NCBI RefSeq assembly: GCF_026013525.1
Contig: NZ_JAPDRA010000013.1
Span: forward strand, 30,306-94,305
Direction of reading: 5' to 3'
Length of the DNA stretch: 64,000 nt
DNA from: Sphingomonas canadensis
GTDB lineage: Bacteria > Pseudomonadota > Alphaproteobacteria > Sphingomonadales > Sphingomonadaceae
Below, one piece after another: positions 1-8,632 of the stretch. The position numbers and the translations under genes are program-made. The notes under the pieces are model-generated. The model ran no database searches, had not been told where the DNA came from, and was given only the letters and a program-made list of their open reading frames with translations. Within the stretch, counting starts at the first letter, position 1, and the number at the start of each line of letters is the position of its first letter.

Positions 1-1
1 T

Positions 2-940
2 CCACTCTGGGGACGGCCGACGATCCTGATCGAACGCATCGGTCAACGCGAGATCGTGACCGCGGCGTGTCCGGTCGCGCTGGCGCTGGACCTGATACCC
101 GGCATGGCGGCCTCGCATGCACGGGCGCTGGTCGGCGATCTCGATGTGCGGGAGGCGGACGCAGCGGCCGACCTAGCTTGGCTCGACCGGCTGGCGCTGC
201 ACGCTGTCGCGCATTGGACGCCGATCGCCTGCCCCTCCGGCGCCGACGGCATCTGGCTCGATCTGACCGGCACCAGCCATTTGTTCGGCGGCGAGGCGCG
301 CTTCTGCCGCCGCGTGCTGCGCTTCCTAGCCCGGCTCGGCATGACCGGGCGCCTCGCGGTCGCGGGCACGCCGGGCGCCGCGCATGCGCTCGCCCGCTAT
401 GGTGGCGAGGCGCTGACGATCCTGCCGCCTGCCCGCGAAGCCGAGGCGCTTGCCGGGCTGCCGGTTGCGGCGCTTCGGCTTGACGCGAGCGTGCTGGCGG
501 CGGCGGCGCGGTTCGGGCTCGAACGCATCGGAGATCTTTATGCGATGCCGCGCGGGCCGCTGGCCCGGCGCCTGGGGCTGGGCGCCGTCGCGCGGCTCGA
601 CCAGGCGCTCGGACGGACGGCCGAGCCGATCGTGCCGGTGGTCCCGTTCGAAGCGCCCGAAGTATCACGGCGGCTGCTCGAGCCGATCGCCACCGCGGAG
701 GCGATCGCGCAGGTGATCGCCGATCTGGTCGACGATCTCATGCTGATACTCCAGAAGCGCGGGCTGGGGCTGCGCACCGTTTTGCTCACGGCCGAGCGGA
801 TCGATGGCGCCGACCAGCACTTCGCGACCGGAGCCTCGCGCGCCACGCGCGATGCGCGGCACCTGGTGCGCATGTTCGGCTTGAAGATCGACCGGATCGA
901 GCCCGGCCTCGGCATCGAGGCAATGCGGCTGACCGTTATG
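2..940 (+). pseudogene. imuB: DNA polymerase Y-family protein ImuB, truncated
   Basis: Reads as the N-terminal and middle part of ImuB, the catalytically inactive Y-family polymerase partner of ImuA and DnaE2 in SOS translesion synthesis. The frame is open from base 2, so the true start is upstream of the window. Family-like stretches include LDLTGTSHLFGGE (bases ~263-301) and the TAERIDGADQHFATG block followed by ATRDARHL and RIEPGLGIEAMRL (to ~936). After about 935-945 the similarity I recognise stops, although the frame stays open to 1333; the remaining bases are antisense to another gene. The C-terminal third is therefore missing. I infer a recombination junction, with the mobile segment lying to the right. 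Confidence 0.75.
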
Positions 941-2374
941 AGGAGCGATCGCATAGTGGCTGCCGAGGTCGAGCAAAGGAGCATATTGCAGGTCCAGATG
1001 GCCTGCTCCGGCCTTCATCGTCAGCAGGTCGATGATCGCTCGGGTCTTTTCCGCATCAGCGAATATCAGCTGCATCTGCTCGAACAGGCTATCGTGCGTG
1101 ACGATCAGGACGGTCGACGCGAAGGTGAGATAATAGCGCTCTGCCTCGTCCGGGATGCCTTCGAGCTTCTTTTGGTAGACGCAGCTGATGAAGTTGAAAT
1201 AGCGCTGGAGCTTGAAGATATCGATCGCCGTCACCCCCTCGGTGACTTGCTCATAGGGGTCGAGCCGGACGAAGCTGTCGACATCGAGGTGCAGGAGGTT
1301 CTCGACTTCGTCACGAAACATGTCGTCCCTTGAGAAGAGCTCGAACACCTGGGGTGCGCTCGGCAGCATCAGGCGCAGCCGCTTCACCGGCGTCGCGACC
1401 AGCTCGATCAGCGAGTCGAAGACCTGCTCCTCGAACCCTTTTTCGATGAACTCCCGCACCGAAGGAGGTGGGTCGGACCCGTTGAGATGGCGGGCGCGAA
1501 TCCAGGCCTGGTTCTGGCTCTGGATATAGCCGAGCCGGATCGACCGCTCGATGTCGGGGTCCGACGAAAAGATCCTAACAGTCTCGCCCTCGAGCTCCGC
1601 CTCAAAGGGCAGACCGTCGATGAGCTTCTCGGCATCGGTGAACTTCGTCAGCCGGACAGCTGCGAGCAGAAGCCTCTCGTATACCGTCGCCTCGGGCAAG
1701 ATGCCCTCTATATCGATGAAGTTGCAGCATTCGTCGTGGATCGGAAACAGCTTCGAATACATCGCGATGATCAGCGAGCCCGCGTCGGACAGATCCTCGG
1801 AGGAATAGCGCTCGAGGTTGAGCGAGCTCAGCGTCGGGTCGGGGATCCAGTGGTGGTAGAAGCGGCTGTTGAGCACGACCAGGATCGTCTTGAGCGCGAT
1901 ATTCTCGCGCGTCCGCAATATCCCGTTGATCTCCTTGTGCAGCGACAGCGCGTTGGGCGCGACCTTGGTCAGCGCGAGCACCGAGCGGAGATAGTCGATG
2001 CGGTCGTCGCGTGCGGTCAGAAGATGACGAACCTTGAGCGCCATCTTGATGATGCCGGCGATGAGCGATCCGTTGAACTCATATTTGGAGGATCGCAGGA
2101 TGCCGCTCCTGCGCAATCTGGGGATCACATACTCGGCATCCGCCCGCAGGATCGCGATCGCGGTTGCCAGGGACTCTTCGCGCCGCGCCGCGCCCAGATG
2201 GCCGGTCAATTCCTCGATCAGCGACTTGATCTCCTGATCACGTGCTATTGAAGGCGCGGGCGGCTGGTACGCTTCAAGTACCGCGATCATGCCGGCATGA
2301 TTGCGCGCGTTCAGCAGCGCTGCGACAAGCGATCGCACGGACTGGTCGCCAGATGGGGCAGGCAATGTCGGCAT
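665..2374 (-). CDS. Hypothetical protein, C-terminus cut at the imuB junction
   Basis: A 569-codon frame starting at the ATG ending at base 2374. I do not recognise the family. The first ~475 residues are mostly charged and helical with no obvious membrane segment, signal peptide or catalytic motif. Around residues 475-480 (bases ~935-950) composition changes and the remaining ~95 residues are antisense to the truncated imuB, so the native C-terminus is almost certainly lost and the frame only reads through to a chance stop at 665. Its codon third positions are less GC-rich than in neighbouring ICE genes, suggesting different cargo. It is divergent from the small gene at 2583; the ~200 bp between them must hold both promoters. 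Confidence 0.55.
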   Translation of the reverse strand: MPTLPAPSGDQSVRSLVAALLNARNHAGMIAVLEAYQPPAPSIARDQEIKSLIEELTGHLGAARREESLATAIAILRADAEYVIPRLRRSGILRSSKYEFNGSLIAGIIKMALKVRHLLTARDDRIDYLRSVLALTKVAPNALSLHKEINGILRTRENIALKTILVVLNSRFYHHWIPDPTLSSLNLERYSSEDLSDAGSLIIAMYSKLFPIHDECCNFIDIEGILPEATVYERLLLAAVRLTKFTDAEKLIDGLPFEAELEGETVRIFSSDPDIERSIRLGYIQSQNQAWIRARHLNGSDPPPSVREFIEKGFEEQVFDSLIELVATPVKRLRLMLPSAPQVFELFSRDDMFRDEVENLLHLDVDSFVRLDPYEQVTEGVTAIDIFKLQRYFNFISCVYQKKLEGIPDEAERYYLTFASTVLIVTHDSLFEQMQLIFADAEKTRAIIDLLTMKAGAGHLDLQYAPLLDLGSHYAIAPHNGQPHCLDAEAGLDPVDLQAEHAHQVPRIARGARGSGREVLVGAIDPLGREQNGAQPQPALLEYQHEIVDQIGDHLRDRLRGGDRLEQPP

Positions 2375-2582
2375 TCGCTTCGCGCATTGCCGTCTTTGCT
2401 CTCGCTGCTCAATGCTGATCTCCCGAGACTTACACAGGTCGCATTAGGAGCCTTGGCCAAGATTTTTCCAATACTGTCTATTCATGGGCGAGGACCTTCT
2501 GCTGATTGCGGATCAGGTCCCGAGGCCAGTTCAAACCGTCAACGAGTTGCGGTACCAACCCTTCAGCCGGAGGGAGCGTGCG

Positions 2583-2771
2583 ATGAGCGAGGTCAAATTG
2601 TCCGCCACCCCCAAGGGCAATGGCTATCAGGCAACTGTCACCTTTCCCTCGGGCGTGTCGATCAGCTCGGCCGAAGCCTATCCCAGCATTCCCGAGGCGA
2701 TCACGGCAGCGGCGCTGAAGCTGCTGGATATGCCCGAACGGATCGAAGCCCTGGCGCCCGGCTCGGTTTGA
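2583..2771 (+). CDS. Small hypothetical protein (62 aa)
   Basis: Starts at ATG 2583, 7-8 nt after a purine-rich GGAGGGA ribosome site. The product is 62 residues: a short beta-rich N-terminus (KLSATPKGNGYQATVTFPSG) followed by a helix (SIPEAITAAALKLLDMPERI). No signal peptide or membrane segment. The length and fold pattern suggest a small soluble plasmid/ICE accessory protein; I cannot assign a function. It precedes the DUF932 gene by 200 bp with a hairpin in between. Confidence 0.6.
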   Translation: MSEVKLSATPKGNGYQATVTFPSGVSISSAEAYPSIPEAITAAALKLLDMPERIEALAPGSV

Positions 2772-2829
2772 AGGAACGACGGGACGCCGTTCCTTACCGG
2801 CAGATCCGCGAGGGGAATGCCTTCCCCTG

Positions 2830-2852
2830 ACGGCCAGCCTTGGTCTGGCCGT
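2830..2852 (+). terminator. Hairpin downstream of the small gene
   Basis: Perfect 8-bp stem ACGGCCAG / CTGGCCGT with a 7-nt loop, 59 bp after the stop of the 62-aa gene. There is no clear T-run after it, so it could be an attenuator or processing signal instead of an intrinsic terminator. Confidence 0.35.
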
Positions 2853-2972
2853 ACCCCTTCTGCGGGCGCTCCGCCCCGCAACGCCCCGGTGAGAGCAAGA
2901 GAGCGGCCGGTTCGGCCGTGACGGGTCAGGGCCGAGAGAGAGTCTCGCGGCGCCCGTCGCGGAGAATTTTCC

Positions 2973-4394
2973 ATGGCGACTGTCCTCAATCCCGCTGCCG
3001 CGCCGCCACCGCGTTCCGGCGCCTACAAGGTCGATATCTCGCGAGGGTCGCGCATCGGACGCGTCTCGTCCGAATGGTTCTCACGGCCCGACGACGAGCG
3101 CTATTTGTCGCTCACCGAGCTCCATGCCGCGGTCCTGGCGCGCGCCGAGCGCGCCACCACCCGCACCGTCGAAACCCGCGAGGTCCGAGTCGAGGCGAGC
3201 CGCGACGATGCCGAGCGGCTCGCACTGATGATCCCCGGTCGCGCCGAGCCGGTCGCCCCGACCCATTGGTCGTTCGGCCAGCTCGCCAGCCTGGTCGGTG
3301 CGCCTTCGGGCTATCTGCGCCAGCTCCCCGCACCGCTTGCTGCTATCAATCTGCAGCACGGGCTCCTCTCGCATCGCGGCGAGCTGATGAAGACCCTCGA
3401 AACCGAGGACGGCCGCACCGAGCTGCGCGCCGTCACCGGTCCCGATTATGGGCGGATCTGGGACCATGAACTGGTCGCCGCGGTGATGAAGATCGCGGGC
3501 AACGGCACGGGCGATACCCGCTGGAAGGTGCCCGGCCTGCTCGACTGGTCGACCATGACCCACAACCCGTTCGTCGAGGTGACCAAGGATACCACCACCC
3601 TCTATGCGAGCGATCGCGACGTCTTTCTGTTCCTGGTCGACGATGCGCATCCGATCGAGGCGGGCCGACTGCCCAATGGCGACCCGGACCTGTTCTTCCG
3701 CGGCTTCTATTGCTGGAACAGCGAGGTCGGCTCGAAGACGCTCGGCATGGCGAGCTTCTATCTCCGCGCCGTCTGCATGAACCGCAACATCTGGGGTGCG
3801 GAAGGCTTCGAGGAGATCAGCATCCGCCACTCCAAGTTCGCCGCGAACCGCTTCGCCCATGAAGCAGCGCCCGCGCTGGAGAATTTCGCGACTTCGTCCC
3901 CGCAGCCCTTCATGGCCGGCATCATGGCCGCGCGGCGGCGGATCGTCGCCAGGACTGACGAGGACCGGCAGGATTTCCTGCGCAAGCGTGGCTTCTCCAA
4001 GGCCGAGACCGGCCGGATCATCGCGACCGTGCTCGACGAGGAAGGGCATCCGCCCGCCTCGATCTTCGACTTCGTCCAGGGGATCACTGCGCTCGCCCGC
4101 GACAAGCCGCATCAGGATTCGCGGCTCGATCTCGAGGCCAAGAGGGCGATGGGTCGGCAGCCGGCGGCCCTGCGCAACGGTTCGCCCGGCTATTTTCCGC
4201 CGCGGGCGTACCGCCCGCGTTGCATCGCGAAGCAAAATAGCCGGGCTCCACCGTCCTCCGCTGACGCTTCGGCATCCCCGGCGCATGCGCGCCGGCCGCG
4301 TTGCTGGATGTGCCCCGTGCCGCCGGCCACCGCCTCTTGTCGCCAGGAAGGCCGCGAGGGCGCGGCCGCAAGCCAGGAGACGCATCATGAATGA
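2973..4394 (+). CDS. DUF932 domain protein with an odd C-terminal extension
   Basis: Family of phage/plasmid proteins (DUF932, LGT-TIGR03299-like) often found beside replication and DNA-processing genes of conjugative elements; biochemical role unknown. The body (residues ~15-390) has the expected pattern: an early VSSEWFSRPDDERY segment, a central RAVTGPDYGRIWDHEL stretch, RGFYCWNSEVGSKTLG, and a terminal FDFVQGITALARDKPHQDSR block where family members normally finish within ~15 residues. Here ~80 more residues follow; they are Pro/Arg/Ala-rich and cross a large inverted repeat. I infer that a stop was lost or a small frameshift occurred near base 4145-4170, or that the extension is real but unstructured. 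The stop at 4394 overlaps the ATG of the next gene. Confidence 0.8.
   Translation: MATVLNPAAAPPPRSGAYKVDISRGSRIGRVSSEWFSRPDDERYLSLTELHAAVLARAERATTRTVETREVRVEASRDDAERLALMIPGRAEPVAPTHWSFGQLASLVGAPSGYLRQLPAPLAAINLQHGLLSHRGELMKTLETEDGRTELRAVTGPDYGRIWDHELVAAVMKIAGNGTGDTRWKVPGLLDWSTMTHNPFVEVTKDTTTLYASDRDVFLFLVDDAHPIEAGRLPNGDPDLFFRGFYCWNSEVGSKTLGMASFYLRAVCMNRNIWGAEGFEEISIRHSKFAANRFAHEAAPALENFATSSPQPFMAGIMAARRRIVARTDEDRQDFLRKRGFSKAETGRIIATVLDEEGHPPASIFDFVQGITALARDKPHQDSRLDLEAKRAMGRQPAALRNGSPGYFPPRAYRPRCIAKQNSRAPPSSADASASPAHARRPRCWMCPVPPATASCRQEGREGAAASQETHHE
4184..4246. repeat. Nested inverted repeat in the DUF932 tail
   Basis: Outer 13-bp perfect arms GCCCGGCTATTTT (4184-4196) and AAAATAGCCGGGC (4234-4246) enclose an inner GC-rich palindrome around 4200-4219 (GCGGGCG / CGCCCGC). 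It lies inside the aberrant C-terminal extension of the DUF932 frame. This suggests the segment was originally intercistronic and structured in RNA. Confidence 0.6.
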
Positions 4395-5313
4395 TGACCG
4401 CCATATCGACGAGGACGAGGCTCCCTCGCAATTCGCCGACCTCCTCCAGGAACTCGAGCTGTTCGGACGCAGGCCCTTCGACGACGATCTCGATCCAAGG
4501 CCCCTGCCCGAGGGCCGGCTGGTCGAGGCGGCGGCCGCCGACAGCTTCGACGCGATGGTCGCGGCCCTTTGCGATACGCGTCTCGAGCCCGACATGGAGG
4601 ATCTGCTCTGGGGCTTCACCAACGTCTTCCACCGCGCCGGCGAACGGGTCGAACGCGAGCTCGACGCCAACGAGGAGGCGCAGAGGCGACTGCAACGCGA
4701 ACAGGACGGATCCGAGGTCAAGTCGGTCGAGCTCGAGACCGCGATCGCGGAAGGGCGCACGATGATCGAGCGCCGCGATGCGATGGAAGCGTTCCGCGAA
4801 GCCTTTGCCGAGCAGTTTCGCCACTATTTCCGCAAGGCCTGGCTGCCCCGCTCGGGATCGATGCTCAACCGCCGCGCGATGACTGCGGCGGTGATCGAGA
4901 GCCGCGAATTTGTGAACGACAGGCGCTGGACCGACGCCAAGCTCCTCCTGCCCCCCGGCGAGCGCATCTATGTCAGCGGCGGTGCCGACTATAACGATCA
5001 TCGCAAGGTCTGGCGGGTGCTCGACGAGGTGCGTGGGCGCCATCCGCAGATGGTCCTGCTCCATGGCGGGTCGAGGACGGGGGCCGAGCGCATCGCTGCC
5101 CTCTGGGCAGGAGAGCGCAAGGTGCCTCAGGTCGCATTCGCTCCGGACTTCACCAAGCACAGCCGCTCGTCCGCACCCTTCAAGCGCAACGACCGGGTTC
5201 TCGACACCCTGCCGCGCGGGATCATCATCTTCCCCGGTGGCGGCATCCAGGACAATCTGTTCGACAAGGCACGTGCTGCCGGGATCGCGGTCCTCGATCA
5301 TCGTCGGCGATGA
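4387..5313 (+). CDS. DUF2493 (YpsA/SLOG-related) domain protein
   Basis: About 308 residues. The C-terminal ~120 residues carry a DUF2493 Rossmann-like domain: RIYVSGGADYNDHRKVWRVLD (beta strand plus glycine-rich turn), then MVLLHGGSRTGAERIAALWA, and a final FPGGGIQDNLFDKARAAGI loop. The family belongs to the SLOG nucleotide- or NAD-metabolite-binding superfamily. The N-terminal half is acidic and helical, with a heavily charged segment at residues ~95-140 that may be coiled coil. Start ATG 4387 overlaps the preceding DUF932 stop, so the two are probably one transcript. DUF932-DUF2493 neighbours are common on sphingomonad plasmids and ICEs; substrate unknown. Confidence 0.8.
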   Translation: MNDDRHIDEDEAPSQFADLLQELELFGRRPFDDDLDPRPLPEGRLVEAAAADSFDAMVAALCDTRLEPDMEDLLWGFTNVFHRAGERVERELDANEEAQRRLQREQDGSEVKSVELETAIAEGRTMIERRDAMEAFREAFAEQFRHYFRKAWLPRSGSMLNRRAMTAAVIESREFVNDRRWTDAKLLLPPGERIYVSGGADYNDHRKVWRVLDEVRGRHPQMVLLHGGSRTGAERIAALWAGERKVPQVAFAPDFTKHSRSSAPFKRNDRVLDTLPRGIIIFPGGGIQDNLFDKARAAGIAVLDHRRR

Positions 5314-5497
5314 TGGTCGCACATCCACACGCGCCGAAGCCGGGCGGTCCCGACCTGGGCCCGCGCCGGCGCGCCGCAACGCGGGCGTTCGCCCGCGTCC
5401 TCCACTGCGTTCCGGCCCAAGGGTGCGGCCCGCCTCCCACGCGAGCCCGCTCGGTCTCCGTCCCCCGGCTTCGGCCGGCAAGAGCTGGAGGTGAACG

Positions 5498-5689
5498 ATG
5501 GACGCCGAACTTCGCAGACTTCGCCGCAACCTGGAGACCATGCCCGAGCCCGAGCGCCAGGTATTCGATCGGGCGCGCTATCGCGACCTCGACTATATTC
5601 AGATCGCCGATGAACTCGACATCACGATCTTGGAAGTCGAGCAGCTGATGGCGAGCGCCATGCGGCATCTGGTTCGCGGGGACGCTTGA
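5498..5689 (+). CDS. Stand-alone sigma-70 region 4-like HTH protein (63 aa)
   Basis: A 63-residue protein preceded by GGAGGTGAACG, 4-8 nt before ATG 5498. It consists almost entirely of a region-4-type helix-turn-helix: LETMPEPERQVFDRARYRDLDYIQIADELDITILEVEQLMASAMRHL. The LPxxxRxVFxLxRxxxLxYxEIAxxL pattern of ECF/sigma-70 region 4 is clear. No region 2 is present, so it cannot act alone as a sigma factor. Such mini-proteins can be DNA-binding adaptors or anti-sigma-like competitors; no partner is visible. It sits in the DUF932/DUF2493 block. Confidence 0.7.
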   Translation: MDAELRRLRRNLETMPEPERQVFDRARYRDLDYIQIADELDITILEVEQLMASAMRHLVRGDA

Positions 5690-5730
5690 TAAGCGGGAAC
5701 ATTGAGGAAACTAGGTGGCATCGCTAGGCT

Positions 5731-6654
5731 ATGAACATGCGCGTCGATCTCGATCATCTTCCCGAAGTTCAGCAGGCCGAGCTGGCGCGCGTGCGCGAGA
5801 CGCTGATGGCCGAGTTCGCGCAGGCGATCTCGACCAGCACCCAGCCGTGGAAGAAGAACGGGCGGATCCTCAAGATCATCCTGTTCGGAAGCTACGCGCG
5901 TGACGACTGGGTGGATGAGCCCGAGAACGGCTACCAGTCCGACTTTGACCTGCTGGTGATCGTCAGCCACGAGGACCTGACCGACATCGCCGGCTACTGG
6001 TATATCGCCGAGGACAAGATCCTCCACGATCCCAAGGTCCAGCGGCCGGTCAACATCATCGTCCACACCCTCGACGAGGTGAACAAAGCGCTCCAGCGCG
6101 GTGAGTATTTCTGGGTCGATATCGTCCGCGACGGAGTCGTGCTGTACGAACTGCCGCAGCACGCGCTAGCGGCGCCGAAGCCGCTGACGCCGGCGGATGC
6201 GCTGGCGATGGCCCAAGGCTATTTCGAAGAAGAGAGCCGGTCGGCGTCAAACTGGCTTCGCATGGCTGAACTGGCGGCGGCCGAGGGCTCAGATAAGGAT
6301 TGGCGCAACAAAGCCGTGTTCAATTTGCATCAGGCGACCGAGACCGCATATGCCTGCTTCCTCTTGGTCCGCACGCTCTATTTTCCGCGCTCGCACAACA
6401 TCAAGTTCTTGCGGTCGCTTGCCGAAGACAAGGACCCGCGACTGATTGACGCCTGGCCCCGCGCCACGCGCATCGATCGTCGTCGCTTCGAGCTACTCAA
6501 GCGTGCCTATGTCGAGGCGCGCTACTCCCCGAGCTACGAGATAGGAGCTGACGATCTCGATGCGCTCGCCGCGGCGGTGAGGCGATTGCGCGACGTCGTT
6601 GAGACATTGAGCCTTGAGCGGTTGGCGCAGTTGCGCGGCGAGATGACCCGTTGA
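5731..6654 (+). CDS. Nucleotidyltransferase-HEPN fusion protein
   Basis: A 307-residue single polypeptide. The N-terminal half is a minimal nucleotidyltransferase: ILFGSYARDDW (residues ~50-60) followed by SDFDLLVIV, the GS...DxD signature of MNT enzymes. The C-terminal half (from ~155) is a HEPN domain with KAVFNLHQATETAYACFLLV and a HEPN-like PRSHNIKFLRSL motif. MNT and HEPN usually occur as separate antitoxin and toxin genes, where MNT AMPylates the HEPN RNase. A fusion of this sort is also a known architecture in sphingomonads and rhizobia. Residue-level activity of the HEPN R..H pair is not certain here. Probably part of the element's stability or defence cargo. Confidence 0.75.
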   Translation: MNMRVDLDHLPEVQQAELARVRETLMAEFAQAISTSTQPWKKNGRILKIILFGSYARDDWVDEPENGYQSDFDLLVIVSHEDLTDIAGYWYIAEDKILHDPKVQRPVNIIVHTLDEVNKALQRGEYFWVDIVRDGVVLYELPQHALAAPKPLTPADALAMAQGYFEEESRSASNWLRMAELAAAEGSDKDWRNKAVFNLHQATETAYACFLLVRTLYFPRSHNIKFLRSLAEDKDPRLIDAWPRATRIDRRRFELLKRAYVEARYSPSYEIGADDLDALAAAVRRLRDVVETLSLERLAQLRGEMTR

Positions 6655-7143
6655 TCGACTAACAGGATTCGCAGCCTCTTTGCGACTGCGCTCTATGCCG
6701 CTTCGCGGTACCGAGTCCCCAGCGGGTCTCAGCCGCCAGAGGGTGACGATCGCGAACGCTCATTCGCGGCGGATTTGCGCCCCAATTTTAGCCACTCATC
6801 CGCCCAGCACTTAAGCCTGCGAGCCGCCGTTCGCCTAGGCAGCAACATATATGATACTCGGTGGGAATTGGCTCGTCCGCTTTGAGGGGGCGGTCTCCTC
6901 CGTTAAGGTAGCGAGAAGGCGTGGAGTCGCTGTTGGTGGAAACTGGTCGCTCGCCTTTCCGGGTCGTGATCGCGGTAAGCTGGACGTTTGAGTGCCAGCG
7001 CGGCGGTCCCCCGACCAGTTGATCGCTGCTACTGCCCAGGCATGCCCCCCTTCGCAGCGTCGCCGCAGTGCATCAGATTGAAGCTGCGCGAGGGACGTTA
7101 TCGCGTTATATCGCTCGGAACAGGTAGAGATCGGAAGAACTTC
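6655..7143. other. 489-bp intergenic stretch
   Basis: No convincing coding frame on either strand; the long minus frame across 6835-7299 has no family-like pattern and is antisense to the gene at 7144. GC is lower around 6790-6870, which could hold the promoter of the downstream cassette. I could not pick reliable -35/-10 elements. Confidence 0.5.
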
Positions 7144-7398
7144 ATGGCCACCGCTGCAAATTTGGATTTCAAGAACGAGAGCGATCTGGTCTTCTCCGAC
7201 ATCTCGAGCGAGGCTTGGCGCGAATATCAATTCGAGTCCGGCGCGACCGTCAAGATCGACAATCCGGTCAAGCTCAACGTCAGCGAAAGTGGCGGTCACC
7301 GGATTTTCGACGGCCAGGGTCTATCTCATTATATCCCGAAGGGCTGGATCCATCTCGTGTGGGAGCCCAAGCCAGGCCAGCCTAATTTCGTGCGCTGA
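7144..7398 (+). CDS. Small hypothetical protein heading the GHKL/DUF4338 cassette (84 aa)
   Basis: Starts at ATG 7144 with a weak GGAAGAA site. The 84 residues look like a compact beta-rich domain: NLDFKNESDLVFSDISSEAW, then EYQFESGATVKIDNPVKLNV, GGHRIFDGQGLSHYIPKGW and a terminal WIHLVWEPKPGQPNFVR. No signal peptide or membrane helix. I do not recognise a family. It is 43 bp upstream of the membrane-anchored protein at 7442 and on the same strand, so it probably belongs to the same transcript. Being first in the cassette, it might be a sensor or an inhibitor, but nothing in the sequence tests that. Confidence 0.65.
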   Translation: MATAANLDFKNESDLVFSDISSEAWREYQFESGATVKIDNPVKLNVSESGGHRIFDGQGLSHYIPKGWIHLVWEPKPGQPNFVR

Positions 7399-7441
7399 TC
7401 CGGCCGCAAAGCAACCCGGCGCGAGGGCATAGGGGGCGCCC

Positions 7442-8527
7442 GTGATCGTCTTTATCTCTTCATCCGCGCGGCCGCGTTATGTCGACGATATCATCCGCAT
7501 GCTGGCATTGCCCCAGGGCGGTCAGATGCAGTTTCGCTACAGCGCGAACTGGCTGACGGATGATCTGCGACGCCGCGTGCCGGGCGCGCAACTCGCCGAT
7601 GAATATGGGCTGGTCTGCTTCGTCGCCCCTGACACGGCCGCTGCTCCCTATGAATTGATCCCGATCCGGTTCGTGCGCGTGATCCGCGCCGAGCAGGTTG
7701 GCACCTCCTACATCATCACGCTCGCGGCGGACGCTTATGCCAGCGGCGTTACCGACGCTGCGCTGCGGGGCGCGGTTCCGGCGGACGACCGCAAACGGCT
7801 GCCGAGCGCGGCCAAGGCCGCCGACGAACTTTATTGTCTCGAGGCGGCCTTCAACCCCCGGCCGCACAAGCGCTTCGACCACCGGGCGTTCGAGGCGACC
7901 GCCGAGCAGTTGAGCAAGCAGCCCACCTTCAACACCGATGAGACTGCCTTCTTCGCCGTGAGGCAGATCAGCAAGATCGACGGCTGGAGTTGGTTCGGCA
8001 CCTTCGCCAGCCCAAGCGCGATCGAACGTGGCGCGTTCAAGCTTCGGACGGGCAATCGCTATGAGTGCCAGGTCTACTGCCTGCGGCTGTTCGAGCACGA
8101 CAGGGGCGAGGACGGCGTCCGGCCTCCCTTGAAAACGCTGTACTTGGTCGCCGAAGGCAATGACGATTCGATCCAGTTCGCGTCCACCAAGCGCAGCGCC
8201 ATCGACTCAAGATACGACGTCAAACGCTATGTGTTCGCGGTCGAACTGGAGGCAATGCGCCGGGTCAGCGGCATCCGGCTGTTTCTGTCGGTAGCGGGCG
8301 ACGCCGATGAACTCGCGCGGCAGGACGTGCCGCTGCAGATGGTGTTTGGAGGATCGATCGCCATCGCATTCTTCAAGATGCTGTTCATCGGGGTGGCGAC
8401 CGCTGGCCCCGGCATGACGGCCGCCGGCCTCGCCGGCAAACTCACCGCGGGCGTTGCGGTCGCGATGATCGCGATCGGCATGCTTGCCGGCGTGGCCGCG
8501 GTTTTTCCCGCGTTCCGCAAGCCATAG
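7442..8527 (+). CDS. Membrane-anchored hypothetical protein with two C-terminal helices (361 aa)
   Basis: GTG start at 7442. Residues 1-~295 are a soluble mixed alpha/beta region without recognised motifs (it opens MIVFISSSARPRYVDDIIRM). Residues ~303-325 (SIAIAFFKMLFIGVATAG) and ~334-357 (AGVAVAMIAIGMLAGVAAV) are two hydrophobic helices forming a hairpin, and only FRKP follows. The large N-terminal domain is thus probably cytoplasmic and tethered to the inner membrane. This is a common effector layout in defence systems (soluble sensing domain plus a terminal membrane hairpin), but that role is inference. It lies 106 bp upstream of the first GHKL ATPase. Confidence 0.65.
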   Translation: MIVFISSSARPRYVDDIIRMLALPQGGQMQFRYSANWLTDDLRRRVPGAQLADEYGLVCFVAPDTAAAPYELIPIRFVRVIRAEQVGTSYIITLAADAYASGVTDAALRGAVPADDRKRLPSAAKAADELYCLEAAFNPRPHKRFDHRAFEATAEQLSKQPTFNTDETAFFAVRQISKIDGWSWFGTFASPSAIERGAFKLRTGNRYECQVYCLRLFEHDRGEDGVRPPLKTLYLVAEGNDDSIQFASTKRSAIDSRYDVKRYVFAVELEAMRRVSGIRLFLSVAGDADELARQDVPLQMVFGGSIAIAFFKMLFIGVATAGPGMTAAGLAGKLTAGVAVAMIAIGMLAGVAAVFPAFRKP

Positions 8528-8632
8528 GAAGAAAGGCGCGAGTTTTTGAACGAGGCCCGCACATCGGGCAGTCTGCTTGGTCTTAGTGGGGATGTCACCG
8601 GCGGCCATGTGCCGCGATCAAAGGAGGACATG

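Noticed and set aside
7126..7144. AGATCGGAAGAAC, resembling a sequencing-adapter start
   Set aside because: Differs from the adapter after 11 bases and sits in a natural ribosome-site position; chance match.
6835..7299. 154-codon frame on the - strand
   Set aside because: Antisense to the 84-aa gene, which has better composition and context; no domain pattern.
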